Notes under the pieces: model-generated | Told to the model about the DNA's origin: nothing | The model's database searches: none | Seen by the model: only the letters and a program-made list of their open reading frames with translations | Assembly: GCF_001038625.1 (NCBI RefSeq) | Contig: NZ_CP011803.1 | Coordinates: 868,001 to 932,000 of the forward strand | Length of the DNA: 64,000 nt | DNA from: Clostridium carboxidivorans P7 | Lineage (GTDB): Bacteria > Bacillota > Clostridia > Clostridiales > Clostridiaceae | Direction: 5' to 3' | Made by a program: the position numbers and the translations under genes | Shown: in pieces, positions 34,332 through 43,902 of the stretch | Layout: each line of letters opens with the position of its first letter | Numbering within the stretch: the first letter of the stretch is position 1

Positions 34332-34868
34332 ATGCTGAAAGGAATGATTATAAACATGGATAATAACGAACAAAAGTCTAGTATGAATACTGAGGAAGAG
34401 ATTAATATTTCAATAGAAGTGCTAGAAGCTAAACATGAAGACATGCTGTTAAAAATATTTAAGGAAAGTCGTCAAGATTTGACATGGATTAGTGGTATAA
34501 CTGAAGAACAAAAAGAAAGTATTATAGCACAACAATTTATGATGGAACAGCAACAGTTGATGGAAATGTATCCAGAAGCACAGCTGAATATAATTACGAT
34601 GCATGGAAAGCCTATAGGGCGTCTTTATATTTATTATGGTAAAACCGTAGACCGAATTTTGGAGATTGGGTTGTTAGAAGAATACAGAGGCCGAGGTATT
34701 GGGAGAAAGATTGTTACGACAGTGATAGAGAATGCTGTAGAAAAGAAAAAAACAGTATCGCTGCAAGTTGCTTGGTTTAATCAAGGGGCGTATGCATTTT
34801 ATGAAAAACTTGGATTTAAGGTTGTAGAAAACAAAGGAATTGCTTATGAAATGAAGTGCATTCCATAG
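34332..34868 (+). CDS. GNAT family N-acetyltransferase
   Basis: Cytoplasmic acetyltransferase of 170-178 residues. The start is ambiguous among ATGs at 34332, 34344 and 34356: AGGAG is too close to the first and AAAGGA suits the last. The acetyl-CoA binding motif A is IGLLEEYRGRGIGRKIVTTV near residue 113, and motif B is LGFKVVENKG near the end. Substrate unknown; protein N-termini, amines and antibiotics are all possible in the family. It lies between a methyltransferase and the tail-collar pseudogene. Confidence 0.85.
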   Translation: MLKGMIINMDNNEQKSSMNTEEEINISIEVLEAKHEDMLLKIFKESRQDLTWISGITEEQKESIIAQQFMMEQQQLMEMYPEAQLNIITMHGKPIGRLYIYYGKTVDRILEIGLLEEYRGRGIGRKIVTTVIENAVEKKKTVSLQVAWFNQGAYAFYEKLGFKVVENKGIAYEMKCIP

Positions 34869-34956
34869 TATTAAGAATTTTATGAAAAGGTATAGTCCAG
34901 TGTAGCATTGCTACATTGTTGATTATAAATAATAAAAAAACAGGAGGAATTAAAAA

Positions 34957-35619
34957 ATGGACGCTTATATTGGAACTATTTTAGCATGGGCAATGAATTG
35001 GGCACCAATGGGGTGGATGTTATGTCAAGGGCAGTCAATTCCGATAGCTCAAAATTAAGCACTCTTTGCGCTACTTGGATACAATTTTGGAGGTAGTGGT
35101 AATAATTTCTGTCTGCCAGATTTAAGAGGACGTTTTCCTATAGGGTATGGAGTAAATCCAAACAACAAAGTAAGTTATCAGTTGGCGCAGTGTGTGGATA
35201 ATGCTGAAGCTGTAACACTTACAGCAAATAACATACCAGCACATATACATCCGATTACAAGCAACGTTACTGGAGGTGGAGGTACTACACCAGTAAATGT
35301 CGAGGTGAAAATACCTGTTAATACTGATGCTTATAATGCTGCTACAGTATTAAACACGCCAGGTAACACCTGTACGCTTGGAATTGCTAAAACTTCAGGA
35401 GGACAGACTGCCAATATTTATACTACCAACAGTCCAACAACAGGAGCAAATTTAAAACCATTTAATGTACAAGCTAATATTACTGTTCCAGCACCTACAG
35501 TAACATCAACATGTAATGCTAATGTTCCTAATCCTTTTAGTGGAGTTAGAGTTATGCCATCTTATTTATGTGTAGGTTATATAATATGTGTTCAGGGAAT
35601 CTTTCCCTCAAGAGAATAA
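34957..35619 (+). pseudogene. Phage tail collar (microcystin-dependent MdpB-like) gene with in-frame stop
   Basis: 221 codons in one frame from the ATG at 34957 behind AGGAGG, interrupted only by TAA at 35056-35058 (codon 34). Before it: DAYIGTILAWAMNWAPMGWM and LCQGQSIPIAQN. After it: ALFALLGYNFGGSGNNFCLP, DLRGRFPIGYG and the C-terminal VMPSYLCVGYIICVQGIFP. This is a complete Tail_Collar (PF07484) protein. Relatives often have a polar residue such as Gln at the stop position, so a single CAA-to-TAA change would explain it. It may be a recent pseudogene, a sequencing error, or read through. DUF6916 follows, as is usual for this family. Confidence 0.8.
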
Positions 35620-35640
35620 CAAAATAAGGAGTTATAAGCA

Positions 35641-35934
35641 ATGTTAGAGAATTTTACCATAGGTACATTTAGTGTAGGGGATGTATTTAAGGTCTTTTAT
35701 GGAGAAGGGCAGCATGTGGAAATTACCCTTGTACAGGTATCTGCTTCAAAGTTTAAAATTCCAAATTTGAAAAGAGAACCATTTTTTTTAGTGTTTTCAA
35801 GCAATAAAGAAATATGGATTGAGACGGGCTGTTATAGTATGGAGCAGGAGAAAGTAGGAAACTTTGAAATGGCGATTACTCCTACAGCGCCATTAGATGG
35901 AAAATTTAATTATTATGAGGCTGTTTTTTCGTAG
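35641..35934 (+). CDS. DUF6916 family protein
   Basis: Small protein of 97 residues that commonly follows tail-collar/MdpB-type genes. It starts 21 bases after the tail-collar stop, with AAGGAG upstream. The beta-rich sequence has the opening FTIGTFSVGDVFKVFYGE and the FFLVFSSNKEI strand, and shows no signal peptide or membrane helix. It is presumably exported or assembled with the tail-collar protein; its molecular role is not known. Its conservation in reading frame argues that the interrupted upstream gene decayed recently, if it decayed at all. Confidence 0.7.
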   Translation: MLENFTIGTFSVGDVFKVFYGEGQHVEITLVQVSASKFKIPNLKREPFFLVFSSNKEIWIETGCYSMEQEKVGNFEMAITPTAPLDGKFNYYEAVFS

Positions 35935-35992
35935 TAAAGCTTTTGTTTCATATGTAGTTTAAAGATAAAAGAGTTACAAGGAGGATTTTAAT

Positions 35993-38900
35993 GTGAAAAA
36001 ATTTTTGAAAAAGGTATCGATACTATGTACACTTTTGTTTATTTTAACAATTTTTCCAGGCCCCATGGGACTAGGGAAAAATAAGGTTTATGCAGCAACT
36101 ACGCCTCAATCTGAGAGTTTTGAATCAAGTTCATATTCTGTTGGGCAATATAGTGGATGTAAAAGTATTGGGGATTGGACATATTGTTTGCTTAAAACAG
36201 ATGGAACTGATGATACAAGAGATATTAAGGATGCTGGAGGAGTTCAACAGGCGCCTATGGTTGAAATTGCGGACCCAAGTAGTGGTTATAGTGGTCTTAT
36301 TACTAACTATTCGAAGGCAATTAGTTTTATGGGGTTAGCACTAGAAGATAACGGTGTAAGAATTACTTCTACAAAAGGTAATTTTAAATTAGTATCCTTT
36401 CAAGCAGAGGATAATTTTACGGATGTAGATACTAATGATCCTAATGTAGTATTTACAGTAACAGGATATAATGGGGGAAGTGCTGTTTTAGGTGCAATAC
36501 AAACATTTACTGCTCCAAATGGAACTGGGCAAACAGTAACTTTGTCAAGTGCTGGTTGGAATAATATAAATGAGTTCAGAATTAGCAGTAGTACTCCTAC
36601 CCCAAATTTATCCATTTTTATGGATAATATTGTTGTATCCGATCCGATTCTACCAGGAAAGATCTTAACAGCAGCAACAATAAACAATGATGTAGATAAT
36701 GATATAGATGTAACCTTTGGAGCAGATCCAGCCTTTGAAGGAGCAATAACAGGAGTAAGCTTTAATGGAAAAGCACTTGAAGCAAGTCAGTATAGTGTTT
36801 TTAGTGGAAAGGTAACATTAAAACCATCAGCAACAACAACAGATTCATCAAAGCAAAGCTATTTAAGAACGCCTGCAACAGGAAATGTAGTAATAAAAGC
36901 AACAGACTACAATGACTCAACAGTATCGCAGACAATCAATGCAGGAGCAGTGGCAAGCCTTTTGGTTAGCAGACAGCCAGCAGCTGGAACAGCCAGTGGA
37001 GATGCATTTGCAACACAGCCAATAGTGACTTTAAAGGATCAATATGGTAATATTTGCTCAACAGGAGTATCAAAGACAGCGAATGTAGTGGCAAGTGCAA
37101 AAGCAGGGACAGGAACATGGACAATAGGAGGAACAGCAACGAAGGCAGCAGTAGCAGGTGTAGCAACTTTTACAGATTTAACATGCAGCCTTACAGCAGC
37201 AGGAAATGGAGCAATTCACTTTGCTAGTGGAACACCTGCAGTGGACAGTAATACCTTTACAATACCTGCAGTTGCGGCAACTGTACCAGGAGCACCAACA
37301 GGAGTAAGTGCAACAGCAGGAGATGGCCAAGCTACAGTAAGCTTTACAGCACCAGCATCCGATGGAGGAAGTGGAATAACAGGCTATACAGTAACATCAG
37401 CTCCAGGAGGTATTACAGGAACAGGAACAGGAAGTCCAATAACAGTGAGTGGATTAAGCAATGGAACAGCATATACTTTTACAGTAACAGCAACCAATGG
37501 AGTGGGAACAGGAGCGGTTTCAAGTGCATCTAGTAGTGTAACACCAACAGCTGCGGCAACTGTACCAGGAGCACCAACAGGAGTAAGTGCAATAGCAGGA
37601 GATGGCCAAGCTACAGTAAGCTTTGCAGCACCAGCATCCGATGGAGGCAGTACAATAACAGGCTATACAGTAACATCAAATCCAGGAGGTATTACAGGAA
37701 CAGGAACAGGAAGTCCAATAACAGTAACTGGATTAACTAATGGAACAGCATATACTTTTACAGTAACAGCAACCAATGGAGTGGGAACAGGAGCGACATC
37801 GGTGCCTTCCAGTTCTGTTACACCAATGGCTTCACAGACAATTACTTTTATTGGTCCAGGAGCACAGAATTTTGGAACAAAACCTACAATTTCAGCAACA
37901 GCAAGCTCAGGGCTAACAGTAGTGTTTTCATCTAGTAATACTAGTGTGGCTACCATTACACCTAGTGGAACACTTACTTTTGTTGGTACAGGGATGGCTA
38001 CAATAGATGCAGATCAATCAGGAAATGCTTCCTATCTTGCAGCACCAAGAGTTTCAAGAAGCTTTATGGTAAATGCAGTAGTACCAGGGGTACCAACAGG
38101 GGTAAGTGCAACAGCAGGAGATACCCAATCTACAGTAAGTTTTACAGCACCAACCTTCAATGGAGGAAGTGGAATAACAGGCTATACAGTAACCTCAAAT
38201 CCAGGAGGCTTTACAGGAACAGGATCAGGAAGTCCAATAACAGTGAGTGGATTAACCAATGGAACAGCGTATACTTTTACAGTAACAGCAACCAATGGAG
38301 TGGGAACAGGAGCGGCTTCAAGTGCATCTAGTAGTGTAACACCAACAGCACCATTACAAACAGCAGCACCAGTAATAACAGGGACTCCAACAGTTGGGGA
38401 TACAAGTATAAGTGGAACAGCAGAATCAGGATCAAATGTAATACTTAGTGTAGGAGGAGTTGCAAGACCAGCAGTAACAGCAGTAGGAGGAGCTTGGACG
38501 GTTAGTGGATTGACATTAACAGCAGGACAAAGTATATCAGTAACAGCACAATCAAGTGGAAAAACAATAAGTAGTGCAGCCACAATAGTAGTAGCACCAG
38601 CACCATTGCAAACAGCAGCACCAGTAATAACAGGGACTCCAACAGCTGGGGATACAAGTATAAGTGGAACAGCAGAATCAGGATCAAGTGTAATACTTAG
38701 TGTAGGAGGAGTTGCAAGACCAGTAGTAACAGCAGTAGGAGGAACTTGGACAGTTAGTGGATTGACATTAACAGCAGGACAAAGCATATCAGTAACAGCA
38801 CAGACAAGTGGAAAAACAATAAGTAGTGCAGCCACAGCAGCAGTAGCACCAGCACCATTACAAACAGCAGCACCAGTAATAACAGGGACTCCAACAGCTG

Positions 38901-40360
38901 GGGATACAAGTATAAGTGGAACAGCAGAATCAGGATCAAGTGTAATACTTAGTGTAGGAGGAGTTGCAAAACCAGCAGTAACAGCAGCAGGAGGAATTTG
39001 GACAGTTAGTGGATTGACATTAACAGCAGGACAAAGTATATCAGTAACAGCACAGTCAAGTGGAAAAACAATAAGTAATACAGCGACAGCAACAGTAGCA
39101 TCACCAACATATACTCTTACTTATACAGCAGGATCATATGGAACAATATCAGGGATAAGTCCACAGAATGTAGCTAGGGGTAAAGATGGATCAACAATAA
39201 CAGCAGTACCAAATCCAGGATGTCACTTTGTAAACTGGAGTGATAGTGTGTCTACAGCTACAAGAATAGATAGAAAGGTTCAAAATGATATAACTGTGAC
39301 GGCTTACTTTGCAATAGATCCATCACCATATATACCACCAACACCACAGCCTACAACTGAAACCAGACAAGTACCAGTGGTAGTTGAGAATGGGAATCAA
39401 GAAAGTACTGCAGTTCAGACAACTATAACAAGAACTACAGATACGCAAGGGGTAAAAACAGATATTGTAAAATTTGATGAAAATACAGCAGCAGAAGCTG
39501 TAAAGAAGGCTTCAGAAACAAAAAGTACAAAGGCAGCTATAGATATTTCAAATACAGCAGGGAATAGTGCAGATAGAACAGAATTTCAACTTCCAGCAGT
39601 TTCAATGGGTGAACTTGCAAAACAAAATATCTCCTTAGATTTGAAAACAGAAAAAGCAGCCTTAGAGGTACCAGCAGTGACAATAAAGAAATTAGGTGAA
39701 CAGGGTGCAGCAGTAAAGATAAGTGAGGAAAAAGATGAAAGTAAAATTGAAAATAATAAAGCACTTGTATTAAAATTAGCTTCAGGTGCACATATAATTG
39801 CGGCACCACTTAATATAGAAGCTAATATTACAGGAAGAGTAAAGATAACTATTCCTATAGATTCATCTAAGCTTCCAATTTCAAAGGAGGAGTTAGACAA
39901 GTTTCTTTCTTCCTTAGCAGTTATGGTTCATCACAGTGATGGACAAGACGTGGTGGATAAAGGAACTATTGTATATGATGAAAAAGGCAACGTAGTAGGT
40001 ATTTCTATTTATGTAAATAAATTCAGCAGCTTTACTTTAATAGAAATGCCAAAGGATTATTTCAATGGAAAAACCACTGTTATGCCAGATAAGGTAGATC
40101 AAAATAAAGAATGGCATCTTAAATTTACAAAGGAAGCAGATCCATCCACAGTAACATCAGATAATATATATGTAACGGATTCAAAAGGAAACAAAGTGGA
40201 TGCAAAGGTAAGCTGTGAATCGGATAATGTAATTAAGGTATCACCTGTAAATTCATATAAATCAGGAGAAACTTATTATATTTACATCAGCAAGAATGTT
40301 ACTTCAAAGTATAGTGAGTCATTATCAGAAGATTTGAGATATCAATTTACTGTAAAATAA
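35993..40360 (+). CDS. Large repetitive secreted surface protein (FN3 and Ig-like)
   Basis: Secreted protein of 1455 residues from GTG (35993) behind AGGAGGA. A signal peptide of about 35 residues ends VYAA. Next come a lectin-like N-terminal domain, an HBL/DUF1533-like module (about 223-315), FN3 modules near 429, 523 and 697 (VPGAPTGVSA starts), a Big-type module (616-695), three 84-residue Ig-like repeats (787-1038), an InlB B-repeat-like module (about 1040-1105) and a Pro-rich linker. A C-terminal SbsA-like Ig domain covers about 1355-1455. No LPXTG motif or CWB2/S-layer anchor is visible, so attachment is unclear. The repeats are less AT-rich than neighbouring genes, which may reflect transfer or selection. 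Confidence 0.85.
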   Translation: MKKFLKKVSILCTLLFILTIFPGPMGLGKNKVYAATTPQSESFESSSYSVGQYSGCKSIGDWTYCLLKTDGTDDTRDIKDAGGVQQAPMVEIADPSSGYSGLITNYSKAISFMGLALEDNGVRITSTKGNFKLVSFQAEDNFTDVDTNDPNVVFTVTGYNGGSAVLGAIQTFTAPNGTGQTVTLSSAGWNNINEFRISSSTPTPNLSIFMDNIVVSDPILPGKILTAATINNDVDNDIDVTFGADPAFEGAITGVSFNGKALEASQYSVFSGKVTLKPSATTTDSSKQSYLRTPATGNVVIKATDYNDSTVSQTINAGAVASLLVSRQPAAGTASGDAFATQPIVTLKDQYGNICSTGVSKTANVVASAKAGTGTWTIGGTATKAAVAGVATFTDLTCSLTAAGNGAIHFASGTPAVDSNTFTIPAVAATVPGAPTGVSATAGDGQATVSFTAPASDGGSGITGYTVTSAPGGITGTGTGSPITVSGLSNGTAYTFTVTATNGVGTGAVSSASSSVTPTAAATVPGAPTGVSAIAGDGQATVSFAAPASDGGSTITGYTVTSNPGGITGTGTGSPITVTGLTNGTAYTFTVTATNGVGTGATSVPSSSVTPMASQTITFIGPGAQNFGTKPTISATASSGLTVVFSSSNTSVATITPSGTLTFVGTGMATIDADQSGNASYLAAPRVSRSFMVNAVVPGVPTGVSATAGDTQSTVSFTAPTFNGGSGITGYTVTSNPGGFTGTGSGSPITVSGLTNGTAYTFTVTATNGVGTGAASSASSSVTPTAPLQTAAPVITGTPTVGDTSISGTAESGSNVILSVGGVARPAVTAVGGAWTVSGLTLTAGQSISVTAQSSGKTISSAATIVVAPAPLQTAAPVITGTPTAGDTSISGTAESGSSVILSVGGVARPVVTAVGGTWTVSGLTLTAGQSISVTAQTSGKTISSAATAAVAPAPLQTAAPVITGTPTAGDTSISGTAESGSSVILSVGGVAKPAVTAAGGIWTVSGLTLTAGQSISVTAQSSGKTISNTATATVASPTYTLTYTAGSYGTISGISPQNVARGKDGSTITAVPNPGCHFVNWSDSVSTATRIDRKVQNDITVTAYFAIDPSPYIPPTPQPTTETRQVPVVVENGNQESTAVQTTITRTTDTQGVKTDIVKFDENTAAEAVKKASETKSTKAAIDISNTAGNSADRTEFQLPAVSMGELAKQNISLDLKTEKAALEVPAVTIKKLGEQGAAVKISEEKDESKIENNKALVLKLASGAHIIAAPLNIEANITGRVKITIPIDSSKLPISKEELDKFLSSLAVMVHHSDGQDVVDKGTIVYDEKGNVVGISIYVNKFSSFTLIEMPKDYFNGKTTVMPDKVDQNKEWHLKFTKEADPSTVTSDNIYVTDSKGNKVDAKVSCESDNVIKVSPVNSYKSGETYYIYISKNVTSKYSESLSEDLRYQFTVK
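38351..39106 (+). repeat. Three tandem 252-base coding repeats
   Basis: Units begin at 38351, 38603 and 38855 with CCATTRCAAACAGCAGCACC. They are nearly identical at DNA level, encoding 84-residue Ig-like domains (PVITGTPTxGDTSISGTAES). Such identity indicates recent expansion or gene conversion, and copy number may vary between strains. Confidence 0.9.
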
Positions 40361-40389
40361 AATACTCATAATAAGAACAAAATGTTTTG

Positions 40390-40423
40390 TTTTTTGTAAG
40401 GTGGTTATCCACCTTACAAAAAA
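40390..40423. terminator. Bidirectional terminator
   Basis: Perfect 15-base arms TTTTTTGTAAGGTGG (40390-40404) and CCACCTTACAAAAAA (40409-40423) around TTAT, between the convergent surface-protein and HD-GYP genes. Confidence 0.9.
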
Positions 40424-40489
40424 TTAGATATTAAGCAAAACACAGAAAGTATTAATATCAATATAATTATAACTATTGACTTAGCTTGG

Positions 40490-41620
40490 TTATAATACAA
40501 GTTTTTTCACATGTACATCTTTTGTTTCTGCTAAATTTATAAACTCAGATCCAACAGAAATTAACGGACATGTCAAATTGTTATAGTCAATTTTTAAAAT
40601 TGTACCTATCTTTTTTGTATTCAATAGAACTTTCTCACCAACATAAAAGCTGCTAATATTTTCAATGAATACTTTACAAAAGTTGTAATCCAATTTCCCT
40701 AAACTTTCACTTTTGATTGTTTCAAGAGCTTCAAAGGGAGATCTCCTTTTTTTATATATTCTATTAGAGTTTATGGCTTCAAATATATCTGCTATTGCGA
40801 TGATTTTCGCAAAATTATGTATTCTTTCTTCTTTAAGTTTTAGTGGATAACCTGAACCATCCAATCTTTCATGATGCATTAGTATCCCATGAAGAACCTC
40901 TTCAGGAATAGAAGATATTTTTTTCATAAATTCATATCCTAGTATTGGATGCAGCATTATATGTTTGAATTCTGATGGAGATAATTTTGTACTTTTATTT
41001 AAGGTTGAGCAATCCAATTTGGTTTTTCCAAAATCATGTAATACAGCTGAATAAGTTAGTAATTCTAGATCTGATCCACTTAATCCTAACCACTTACCAA
41101 GCATAAAAGATAGTACAGACACATTAACAGAATGCCTGTATAAATAATCTCCTCCACTTCCATAAAGAACTATATTTTTCACAACTGGTGCTGGATAATG
41201 GAGATCCGTCTGTATATCCATTGAAAGTTTCTTTATTTCTTTTATAACGTCATCAGCTTTATAATTTATATTTGTAAATAGTTCTCCAAGCACTCTTGTA
41301 TATGCTTGAAAATACATTTCAACTCCTAAAACATTTTGATTTGATCGTACATTGACATTTTTAGATTTATTATGTACAGGGAGCATAATGTCAATGTTTT
41401 TATACCTTTCTGGATTAAATATTTTTACATCGCCTTCTATACAAAAATCTTCTAATAATTTCTTCAATTTTTCTATAAGTTTTTCTGTAAGTTTTACATC
41501 TGAAGCTATGAAAACCTTATCATTTAATTTAATCTCTTCTGCAACTACCATGTCAGGCTCTAATTTATCTATAGGCACAGCTATTTTACCAGGTATCTTA
41601 TCCAAATCCAATTTTCCCAT
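40490..41620 (-). CDS. HD-GYP domain c-di-GMP phosphodiesterase
   Basis: Cytoplasmic protein of 376 residues. An N-terminal region (1-135) of mixed alpha/beta type has no receiver motif. The HD-GYP domain follows: YRHSVNVSVLSFMLGKWLG near 162, the metal-binding LLTYSAVLHDFGKTKL near 187, ILMHHERLDGSGYPLKL near 246 and IIAIADIFEAINSNRIYKKR near 272. It should hydrolyse c-di-GMP to pGpG or GMP. It lies convergent to the surface-protein gene and stands alone. Together with the GGDEF protein at 31165 it suggests local c-di-GMP turnover, though no direct link is visible. Confidence 0.9.
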   Translation of the reverse strand: MGKLDLDKIPGKIAVPIDKLEPDMVVAEEIKLNDKVFIASDVKLTEKLIEKLKKLLEDFCIEGDVKIFNPERYKNIDIMLPVHNKSKNVNVRSNQNVLGVEMYFQAYTRVLGELFTNINYKADDVIKEIKKLSMDIQTDLHYPAPVVKNIVLYGSGGDYLYRHSVNVSVLSFMLGKWLGLSGSDLELLTYSAVLHDFGKTKLDCSTLNKSTKLSPSEFKHIMLHPILGYEFMKKISSIPEEVLHGILMHHERLDGSGYPLKLKEERIHNFAKIIAIADIFEAINSNRIYKKRRSPFEALETIKSESLGKLDYNFCKVFIENISSFYVGEKVLLNTKKIGTILKIDYNNLTCPLISVGSEFINLAETKDVHVKKLVL

Positions 41621-41912
41621 CTCCTTCTATCCACTACAGTATATTTGAAATCTTATTCTCATAAGTAAATTGATTACTAAAATGTATACTATAATTATTA
41701 TTATACTAAATTTCGTCATTTTTTCTAGCGTACTGAAGGACATTGTTATAACTTTTTTATAAAAAATATGATTTACAATTCTTCAACTTTTTCTTTAAAG
41801 GAGCAGGTTTCAAATAAATGATAAAAAAGTGATGTTTTTTTTATGGAATTATGAAAAAAAGCAGTTTATAATCAATATATAGTTGGCATAGTGGAACGGA
41901 GGAGAAAAAATT

Positions 41913-42149
41913 ATGAAAGTTATATTTGAATTTAAGGATACAAGTGGAAAAGCACTTACAGATAATACTATAGAAAAGGAATTAACTAATGATGAAATAC
42001 TTGTAATATTGAATAGCAAAGAAGTAGATTATCCAGTTAATAATGGATTTTTATTCACTGTCAAACATTGTATAGTTGAAAATTCTGCATATGATATGTT
42101 TACAGAGCCATATAAGCTAAAAATAACTCTTATAGAAAAGTCAAAATAG
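41913..42149 (+). CDS. Hypothetical protein, 78 residues
   Basis: I do not recognise this small protein. It has a strong CGGAGGAG ribosome site and a beta/alpha sequence without membrane helices (MKVIFEFKDTSGKALTD, then LTNDEILVILNSKEVDYPVN and YKLKITLIEKSK). It stands alone between the HD-GYP gene and the ATPase/nuclease gene. The codon pattern and ribosome site support a real gene; function unknown. Confidence 0.7.
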   Translation: MKVIFEFKDTSGKALTDNTIEKELTNDEILVILNSKEVDYPVNNGFLFTVKHCIVENSAYDMFTEPYKLKITLIEKSK

Positions 42150-42243
42150 CTGCATAAAGGAAAAAATCCACCCTGGATTCTTTAGTGATTGTTTAAATTG
42201 AGCTAAATTGTGATAAAATAAAAGCTAGGATGGTGAGAGATGC

Positions 42244-43815
42244 ATGAAGAAGAAGTTTAATATAACAGGTACCTGCGTACCTAAAATGCATTACATGGTA
42301 GACACATCAAATAAGATAAATAAAATAATAAACTTAATTGAAAATCAAGAATACTTCATAATAAATAGGCCTAGGCAATATGGAAAAACCACCACTTTGT
42401 TTGTACTGGAAAATAAACTTAAGAAATCAGAAGAGTATCTTCCTATATCCATTAGTTTTGAAGGTATAGGGGACTTAATATTTGAAGAAGAAGAAGCCTT
42501 TGCAAAAGCTTTATTAGAAATATTAGGAGACACTTTACTTTTAGAACATGAAAGTTTATCAGTTTTCTTAGAAGAAAGTAAAAAAGATGTGGAAAACTTT
42601 AAAGATTTATCTAAAACTATAACTAAGTTTATTTTAAAGTCTCAAAAGAAAGTGGTATTAATGATAGATGAAGTGGACAAAAGCAGCAATAATCAATTGT
42701 TTTTAAGCTTTTTAGGCATGCTTAGAAATAAGTATCTACTAAGAAATGTTGGAAAAGATTATACATTCCATAGTGTAATATTGGCAGGAGTGCATGACAT
42801 AAAGACATTAAAATTAAAAATAAGGATAGATGAAGAAAGAAAATATAATAGTCCTTGGAACATAGCTTCAGATTTTGATGTGGACATGAGTTTTTCAAAA
42901 GAAGAAATAAAAACCATGTTAGATGACTATGAAGAAAACAAAGGAGTAAAGTTAGATAAAGAATATTTTTCAGATAGGCTTTATTACTATACTTCAGGTC
43001 ATCCATTCTTAGTAAGCAAGCTTTGTAAAATTATAGACGAAAAGATAATGCCAGAAGGTAGTTTTACCTGGGACAAAGAATACATGAATTTAGCTGTTAA
43101 GGAGATTCTAAGGGATAGCAATACTAATTTTGACAGCCTTATTAAAAACATAGAAAATAATAGAGAACTAAAACAAATGGTTAAAAATATTATTATAGAC
43201 GGAAATAAAATAACCTATAATCATCTCAATCCAACAATTAATTTAGGAATGATATATGGAATTTTTAAAAATGAAGATATGTATTTAAAAGTCAACAATA
43301 GGATATACGAACAATTATTGTACAATTACATGAGTTCAATAATAGAAACTGGAACTAACATAGGTTGGTACAATCAAAGGAGTGCTTATATAAAGGAAGA
43401 TGGCAGCTTAGATATAAGAAAAATACTTGTTAAATTTTCAGAATTTATGAAGCACGAGTACTCAGAAAAGAGAGAAGCTTTTTTAGAGGCAGATGGAAGA
43501 CTTTTATTTTTAGCTTTTATAAGCCCAATAATAAACGGCACAGGCTTCGCTTTTAAAGAAGTGCAGGGTGGTGAAGAAAAGCGCTTTGATATAGTAATTA
43601 CCTATAATAAAAAAATGTATATATTAGAGCTAAAAAGGTGGAATGGGGAGGAATATCATAAAAAAGGTTTAATACAATTATGCCAATATTTAGAGCAGTA
43701 TAACCTAAGTAAAGGTTACCTATTAATATTTGATTTTAGAAAAGAAAATAGAGAAGCAGGTAAAATAGAAGAAAATACTGTGAACAATAAAAGAATAGTA
43801 GAAGTTTTCTGTTAG
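42244..43815 (+). CDS. AAA-ATPase-like / PD-(D/E)XK nuclease fusion (DUF1703-type)
   Basis: Protein of 523 residues in the large AAA-ATPase-like family (PF09820 plus PDDEXK_9). The N-terminal ATPase has FIINRPRQYGKTTTLFVLEN, a variant P-loop, near residue 40 and a Walker B-like KVVLMIDEVDKSSNNQ near 140. The C-terminal nuclease has FAFKEVQGGEEKRFDIVITY and MYILELKRW near 460, giving the D...E-x-K pattern. Copies are often numerous and mobile in anaerobes. Roles in DNA processing or defence are suspected but unproven. It is monocistronic with its own terminator. Confidence 0.85.
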   Translation: MKKKFNITGTCVPKMHYMVDTSNKINKIINLIENQEYFIINRPRQYGKTTTLFVLENKLKKSEEYLPISISFEGIGDLIFEEEEAFAKALLEILGDTLLLEHESLSVFLEESKKDVENFKDLSKTITKFILKSQKKVVLMIDEVDKSSNNQLFLSFLGMLRNKYLLRNVGKDYTFHSVILAGVHDIKTLKLKIRIDEERKYNSPWNIASDFDVDMSFSKEEIKTMLDDYEENKGVKLDKEYFSDRLYYYTSGHPFLVSKLCKIIDEKIMPEGSFTWDKEYMNLAVKEILRDSNTNFDSLIKNIENNRELKQMVKNIIIDGNKITYNHLNPTINLGMIYGIFKNEDMYLKVNNRIYEQLLYNYMSSIIETGTNIGWYNQRSAYIKEDGSLDIRKILVKFSEFMKHEYSEKREAFLEADGRLLFLAFISPIINGTGFAFKEVQGGEEKRFDIVITYNKKMYILELKRWNGEEYHKKGLIQLCQYLEQYNLSKGYLLIFDFRKENREAGKIEENTVNNKRIVEVFC

Positions 43816-43843
43816 GTATTAACTATTGAAGGAATAAAAGTAG

Positions 43844-43889
43844 AAAACAAATCAATTCATGTTGTATTTAGCATGAATTAATTTGTTTT
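43844..43889. terminator. Bidirectional terminator
   Basis: 18-base arms 43844-43861 and 43872-43889 (AAACAAAT/ATTTGTTT outer, AATTCATG/CATGAATT inner) with one mismatch and a 10-base loop, between the convergent ATPase and HAD genes. Confidence 0.8.
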
Positions 43890-43902
43890 TTGTATATTGA
43901 TA

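Noticed and set aside
35182..35619. Tail-collar gene starting at the internal ATG 35182
   Set aside because: That ATG has no ribosome site and the conserved tail-collar N-terminus lies upstream in the same frame, so it is the 3' part of an interrupted gene.
38182..38835. 217-codon minus-strand frame within the surface-protein gene
   Set aside because: Its repeated Val/Pro/Leu-rich sequence merely mirrors the tandem repeats on the plus strand; no start signal.
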